Shown one piece after another: positions 12,186 through 15,112 of a DNA stretch of 15,112 bases (position 1 is the first letter of the stretch; each line of letters starts with the position of its first letter). Source of the DNA: Nitrospirota bacterium (GTDB lineage: Bacteria > Nitrospirota > Nitrospiria > Nitrospirales > Nitrospiraceae); NCBI GenBank assembly GCA_016235225.1, contig JACRLS010000190.1, forward strand, positions 1 through 15,112, given 5' to 3'. The position numbers were made by a program, and so were the translations under genes. The notes under the pieces were generated by a model. It did not search any database. It saw nothing but the letters and a program-made list of their open reading frames with translations, and was not told where the DNA came from.

Positions 12186-14936
12186 CTAGCTCAGGTACTG
12201 TACCACCCACTTGCGGGCATCGAGCACGGTGATCCGGCCATCACCGTCCAGGTCTCGTTCATCGCCCACGGCAATGGAGGCAGAGCCTCGACCCGAGAGA
12301 ATTATCTGCATGTCCTCCTTGTCCACCCGGCCATCCCGGTTGAGATCGCCGGGAATCGGACTGACGGTGATCGAGAAGGATTGGTCTGTCGCGGCACCCG
12401 CTTGGTCCGTCACTCGTAGGGTGATGGACTGGACACCCAATTGGGTTGGAGCTGGCATCCAGGTTACGGCGCCGGTTGCGGCATCAATCGTCATCCCGAC
12501 GGGGGCGGTCTGAAGAGAGAATACAAAACGCTCGCCCTCATCCGGATCGCTGACCTGAGGCTCATAGCGATAGCGTGTGCCCACCCGCGCGGTTGTCTCC
12601 GGGGTGCTGGAAACCAACAGGTCCACCCCTCCATTGGCGATCCCGCCGTTGTCTTGGATGCGAAAGGTCAGACTGGTCAACGGACTGCCGTTGGCGTTTT
12701 CCGGGGGGCTGTACGTGAGCGTCCCCGCAGCGAGGGCGCCGGCCGCGACCGACTGTCCGGCCGCAATCGGCGTTCCGTCCAGCCGCAGAGTTCCCACGCC
12801 AGGGGGGGTGGCGAGCTGCACCGCCAGAAGAGCGTTCGCCGGCACGTCGCGAGGATCCGTGAACCCAAAGTCCGCCGCCGTGAGCGTGTAGGTGGTGTCC
12901 TCCGCCATGGTGATGGTCCGGTCTGTTCCCGCCGGTGCGTCGTTGACCGGATGAATTGTGATCTCGACTTCCGCGGGATCGGAGAAGTCGACGCCGTCGA
13001 AGGCCCGGTATCGAAAACTGTCCGTGCCGGCATAATCAGCCGAGGGGGTATAGGTAAAAGAGCCGTCCGGACGAAGGTCCAGCGTGCCGTGGGTCGGTCC
13101 GCTGACCACACCGGCGCTCAGGGATTCGAGGTCCAGGGCAATATCATTGGCCAAGACCCCACGGGCCGACACGACGAGCGCGGTGTCATCATTCGTGACA
13201 TAGGCGTCTGAGAGCGCCGACACGGGCAGCGCAGCCAGCTCTTCCGCCAGCGCGAGCACGTTGACGCGCGCGTAGGCGAACCCGCTGTTGATCACGTTGT
13301 CGTTCTCATCGTCGCCATCAAGAATTGTGTCGGCGGTCCGAGACAGTAGCGCGGAAAACTCTTCCAGATTCAATGAACGGCCGAGTTCCTGGTGTGCGAG
13401 CTGCTGGGCCAGCACGGCCACTCCTGATAGATAAGCGGTCGCCTGACTGGTCCCTTGGAGGAGGAGTGTCCCCCCGTTCAACCCGGCGCCGGTGAATCGC
13501 GCGCCGGGGGCAAAGACATCGAGGAGCGTCGGATGGCGTTGCGAGAAGCTGGCAATCCGATCAGGCCCGGTCGTGTTGTCCACGGCGCCGCTTGTAAAGC
13601 GGAACGGGCCGCCGAAGTTTGCCGACCAGACGGCCCCCACGGCGAGCACCGACGGATCGGCGGCCGGATAGGCCACCCCCAGCGCACTGCCGAAGGAGAA
13701 GAAATTATTCCCGGCTGCAGCGACGGCAATGACGTCCTCGGCCTCCAGGGCGGCCAATTCGTCGCTGATCCCATAGAGGGAGACGGCCTCGCTCCAGTTC
13801 TGGCTGTCCCCCAGGGACATATTGACCACGCCGATGTTGAAGTTGTCGGCATTCGCCACCACCCATTGGAGGGCGCTTTCCAGCGTGCCGAAGGAGCCGG
13901 AGCCGTTGTCGCCGAACACCTTGAGAATGATGAACTCCACATCGGGCGCCACGCCGAGGAAGCCGGGATTCTCAGAGCCGATGAGGCTGGTCACATGGGT
14001 GCCGTGTCCGGACCGATCATTGGCGTTGGCATCGCCGTCGCCGAAGTCGAATTGGTAGACGATCCGATCGGCGACGCCGTTGTGATCGGCGTCGGGTCCA
14101 AAGAACGGATGGTCTAAGTCCGCCCCTGTGTCGATGATGGCAATACGAATCCCCTGCCCTGTCAGGCCGGCAAACCGGGGGTCTGAGCGGACCACGTTCA
14201 ACCCCACCAGGGCATCCGCCGCATCGGTCGTGGCGTCGTTGGGTGTCAGTGTGGTGGCTGCTGAGCTCTCCTCTGGGATGGCCAGCGCGACGGGAGACGC
14301 CGACGTGGTCAGGCCGAATTGCGCGGCGACAAATGGAGGTAATCCGGCCGGCACAGCGCGATCCGACGAAGAGGCGCCGCTTTCCTGAATGAGGTTGGAT
14401 TCGGCGGCAGAGGGTGCTGTGGCTGCGTGAGGATCGAACTGACGGAGAAAACTTACAATGTCGAGGGGACTTGTCCGGGTGGCACTTGCTTGAAACCGGT
14501 AGATCAGTCGCCCATCTACGAAGGGACTGAAGACGCCATCTCCATCGACGTCCAACGGAGACGGAGTCGCTTCTTTGAGGGCATCCAGGTAGCTACGATT
14601 GGTCGATTCATTACCCACCGCACCGGCCATATAGCGAAGAATCTGTTTCCCATCGGTTTCGGCGAGCGCCGTGCCGTCCCCGTCGACGTCGAGGCTGACC
14701 TGCCATCCACCTGACGTTCCGGAACGCTCCATTTGGAACTCGACTGCCGGCGGGGCGGTCGTGGCTTCTGTAGACATTCCGTCTACGCCGGCAACCGTGA
14801 GGGGAGCAGCGGAGAGGAGGAGTCGAGGTTCAAGGGGTTCAAGAGCAAATCGTAATGCGCCGGCGGACCGTTTCCCGGTCCGCCGGTTCGGAACCGGCTT
14901 GAGTTGAGGCCAGCGCTGAATGAAGAAACGTGCCAC
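12186..14936 (-). CDS. LEPR-XLL surface-type subtilisin-like protease with Ig/cadherin-like repeats and dockerin
   Basis: About 916 residues. Domains in order (numbering from the GTG at 14936): basic N-terminus with LEPLEPRLLLSAAP (32-45), the LEPR-XLL segment of large exported proteins; two Ca-loop helices DVDGDG (83-88, 129-134), dockerin-like; S8 subtilase with Asp269 in AIIDTGAD, His311 in SGHGTHV, Asn410 in AAAGNN and Ser497 in GTSQAT; a tandem-95/Big_9-like repeat (GVLANDI...DGSFTYTPSADYAGTDSF, about 580-665); a cadherin-like repeat from TITMAEDTTYTLTAADF (about 675-770); a He_PIG-like Ig repeat (about 780-860); and a C-terminal type I dockerin with loops DLNRDGRVDKED and DLDGDGRITVLD (864-906). 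It is probably secreted or surface-attached. The start is uncertain: the frame is open to a TTG at 15026, but those extra residues look non-coding and no Shine-Dalgarno is seen at any choice. Substrate unknown. Confidence 0.88.
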   Translation of the reverse strand: MARFFIQRWPQLKPVPNRRTGKRSAGALRFALEPLEPRLLLSAAPLTVAGVDGMSTEATTAPPAVEFQMERSGTSGGWQVSLDVDGDGTALAETDGKQILRYMAGAVGNESTNRSYLDALKEATPSPLDVDGDGVFSPFVDGRLIYRFQASATRTSPLDIVSFLRQFDPHAATAPSAAESNLIQESGASSSDRAVPAGLPPFVAAQFGLTTSASPVALAIPEESSAATTLTPNDATTDAADALVGLNVVRSDPRFAGLTGQGIRIAIIDTGADLDHPFFGPDADHNGVADRIVYQFDFGDGDANANDRSGHGTHVTSLIGSENPGFLGVAPDVEFIILKVFGDNGSGSFGTLESALQWVVANADNFNIGVVNMSLGDSQNWSEAVSLYGISDELAALEAEDVIAVAAAGNNFFSFGSALGVAYPAADPSVLAVGAVWSANFGGPFRFTSGAVDNTTGPDRIASFSQRHPTLLDVFAPGARFTGAGLNGGTLLLQGTSQATAYLSGVAVLAQQLAHQELGRSLNLEEFSALLSRTADTILDGDDENDNVINSGFAYARVNVLALAEELAALPVSALSDAYVTNDDTALVVSARGVLANDIALDLESLSAGVVSGPTHGTLDLRPDGSFTYTPSADYAGTDSFRYRAFDGVDFSDPAEVEITIHPVNDAPAGTDRTITMAEDTTYTLTAADFGFTDPRDVPANALLAVQLATPPGVGTLRLDGTPIAAGQSVAAGALAAGTLTYSPPENANGSPLTSLTFRIQDNGGIANGGVDLLVSSTPETTARVGTRYRYEPQVSDPDEGERFVFSLQTAPVGMTIDAATGAVTWMPAPTQLGVQSITLRVTDQAGAATDQSFSITVSPIPGDLNRDGRVDKEDMQIILSGRGSASIAVGDERDLDGDGRITVLDARKWVVQYLS

Positions 14937-15112
14937 AAGCACCCATACAGTAGCGGCCCGACGCCGAGTGTATTTGTTGCAGAACGCGGTCGCGCCATTG
15001 TCACGTTCTCGCCGTCGGATCGTCAAGGTCTATTCGACCCGATTGAGCCACACCGAAGCATTACTACAAAGGGGGTACCACCTGGGAATCCATGAGGACA
15101 CCATCAATTGAA
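14937..15112. other. Right-edge stretch upstream of the subtilase gene, nothing firm
   Basis: I see no clear gene, promoter, riboswitch or repeat here. If the subtilase used the TTG at 15026, the left half would be coding. A plus-strand frame opens at an ATG at 14920 and runs off the right edge, but its first half is the shadow of the opposite gene and it cannot be judged from this window. Confidence 0.4.

Noticed and set aside
11305..12210. Minus-strand open frame opposite the PagL-like gene
   Set aside because: It crosses the pyr promoter region and is the shadow of a gene with a signal peptide and good Shine-Dalgarno.
12441..14117. Plus-strand open frames at 12441-13211 and 13455-14117
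   Set aside because: Shadows of the subtilase gene with His/Arg/Gly-rich composition and no recognisable domain.
14937..15026. TTG-initiated extension of the subtilase by 30 residues
   Set aside because: TTG start without Shine-Dalgarno and a composition (CNKYTRRR) unlike a coding start; not excluded, but the GTG at 14936 is preferred.
14920..15111. Plus-strand frame at the right edge starting MKKRATSTHTV
   Set aside because: Its first part is antisense to the subtilase N-terminal region and it is cut by the edge; no domain is visible. It could be real only if longer sequence shows a conserved protein.

Overview
This window looks like ordinary chromosome of a Gram-negative bacterium. The best guess is the phylum Nitrospirota (Nitrospira-like). 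That guess rests on high G+C, dense runs of 7- and 8-base tandem repeats between genes, the character of the proteins, and a LEPR-XLL surface subtilase. It is an impression from memory, not a database match. No rRNA, tRNA, CRISPR array, transposase or phage gene is visible.

Right to middle, minus strand (about 11331 down to 1): one long co-directional cluster built around pyrimidine synthesis. The order of transcription is pyrR, pyrB, pyrC, a small DUF4149-type membrane protein, carA, sppA (S49 lipoprotein peptidase), an M48 lipoprotein metallopeptidase, carB, greA, and the start of a SAM hydroxide adenosyltransferase gene cut by the window edge. CarA and CarB make carbamoyl phosphate, PyrB joins it to aspartate and PyrC closes the ring, so the first three steps of UMP synthesis are here. 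The operon head carries a full regulatory leader: a near-consensus sigma-70 promoter, a PyrR-binding hairpin almost at the 5' end of the transcript, and a strong intrinsic terminator before the pyrR start codon. This is the layout expected for PyrR-mediated attenuation by UMP.

The junctions in the cluster are of two kinds. pyrC/DUF4149/carA/sppA overlap by 4 to 8 bases. The gaps pyrC-pyrB, sppA-M48, M48-carB, carB-greA and greA-SAM hydrolase contain short tandem repeats with a 7- or 8-base unit, a different unit at each place. One such heptamer run sits in frame inside carB.

Right side: a plus-strand gene (11524-12144) encodes a secreted PagL-like outer-membrane beta-barrel whose expected catalytic Ser appears to be Gly. 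Convergent to it, a large minus-strand gene (12186 to about 14936) encodes a LEPR-XLL subtilisin-like protease with cadherin/Ig-like repeats and a C-terminal dockerin. The last 176 bases at the right edge hold no gene I can support.

Most interesting points: the PyrR attenuation leader, the family of short tandem repeats that has invaded gene junctions and carB, the two lipoprotein peptidases between carA and carB, and the modular dockerin-bearing subtilase.
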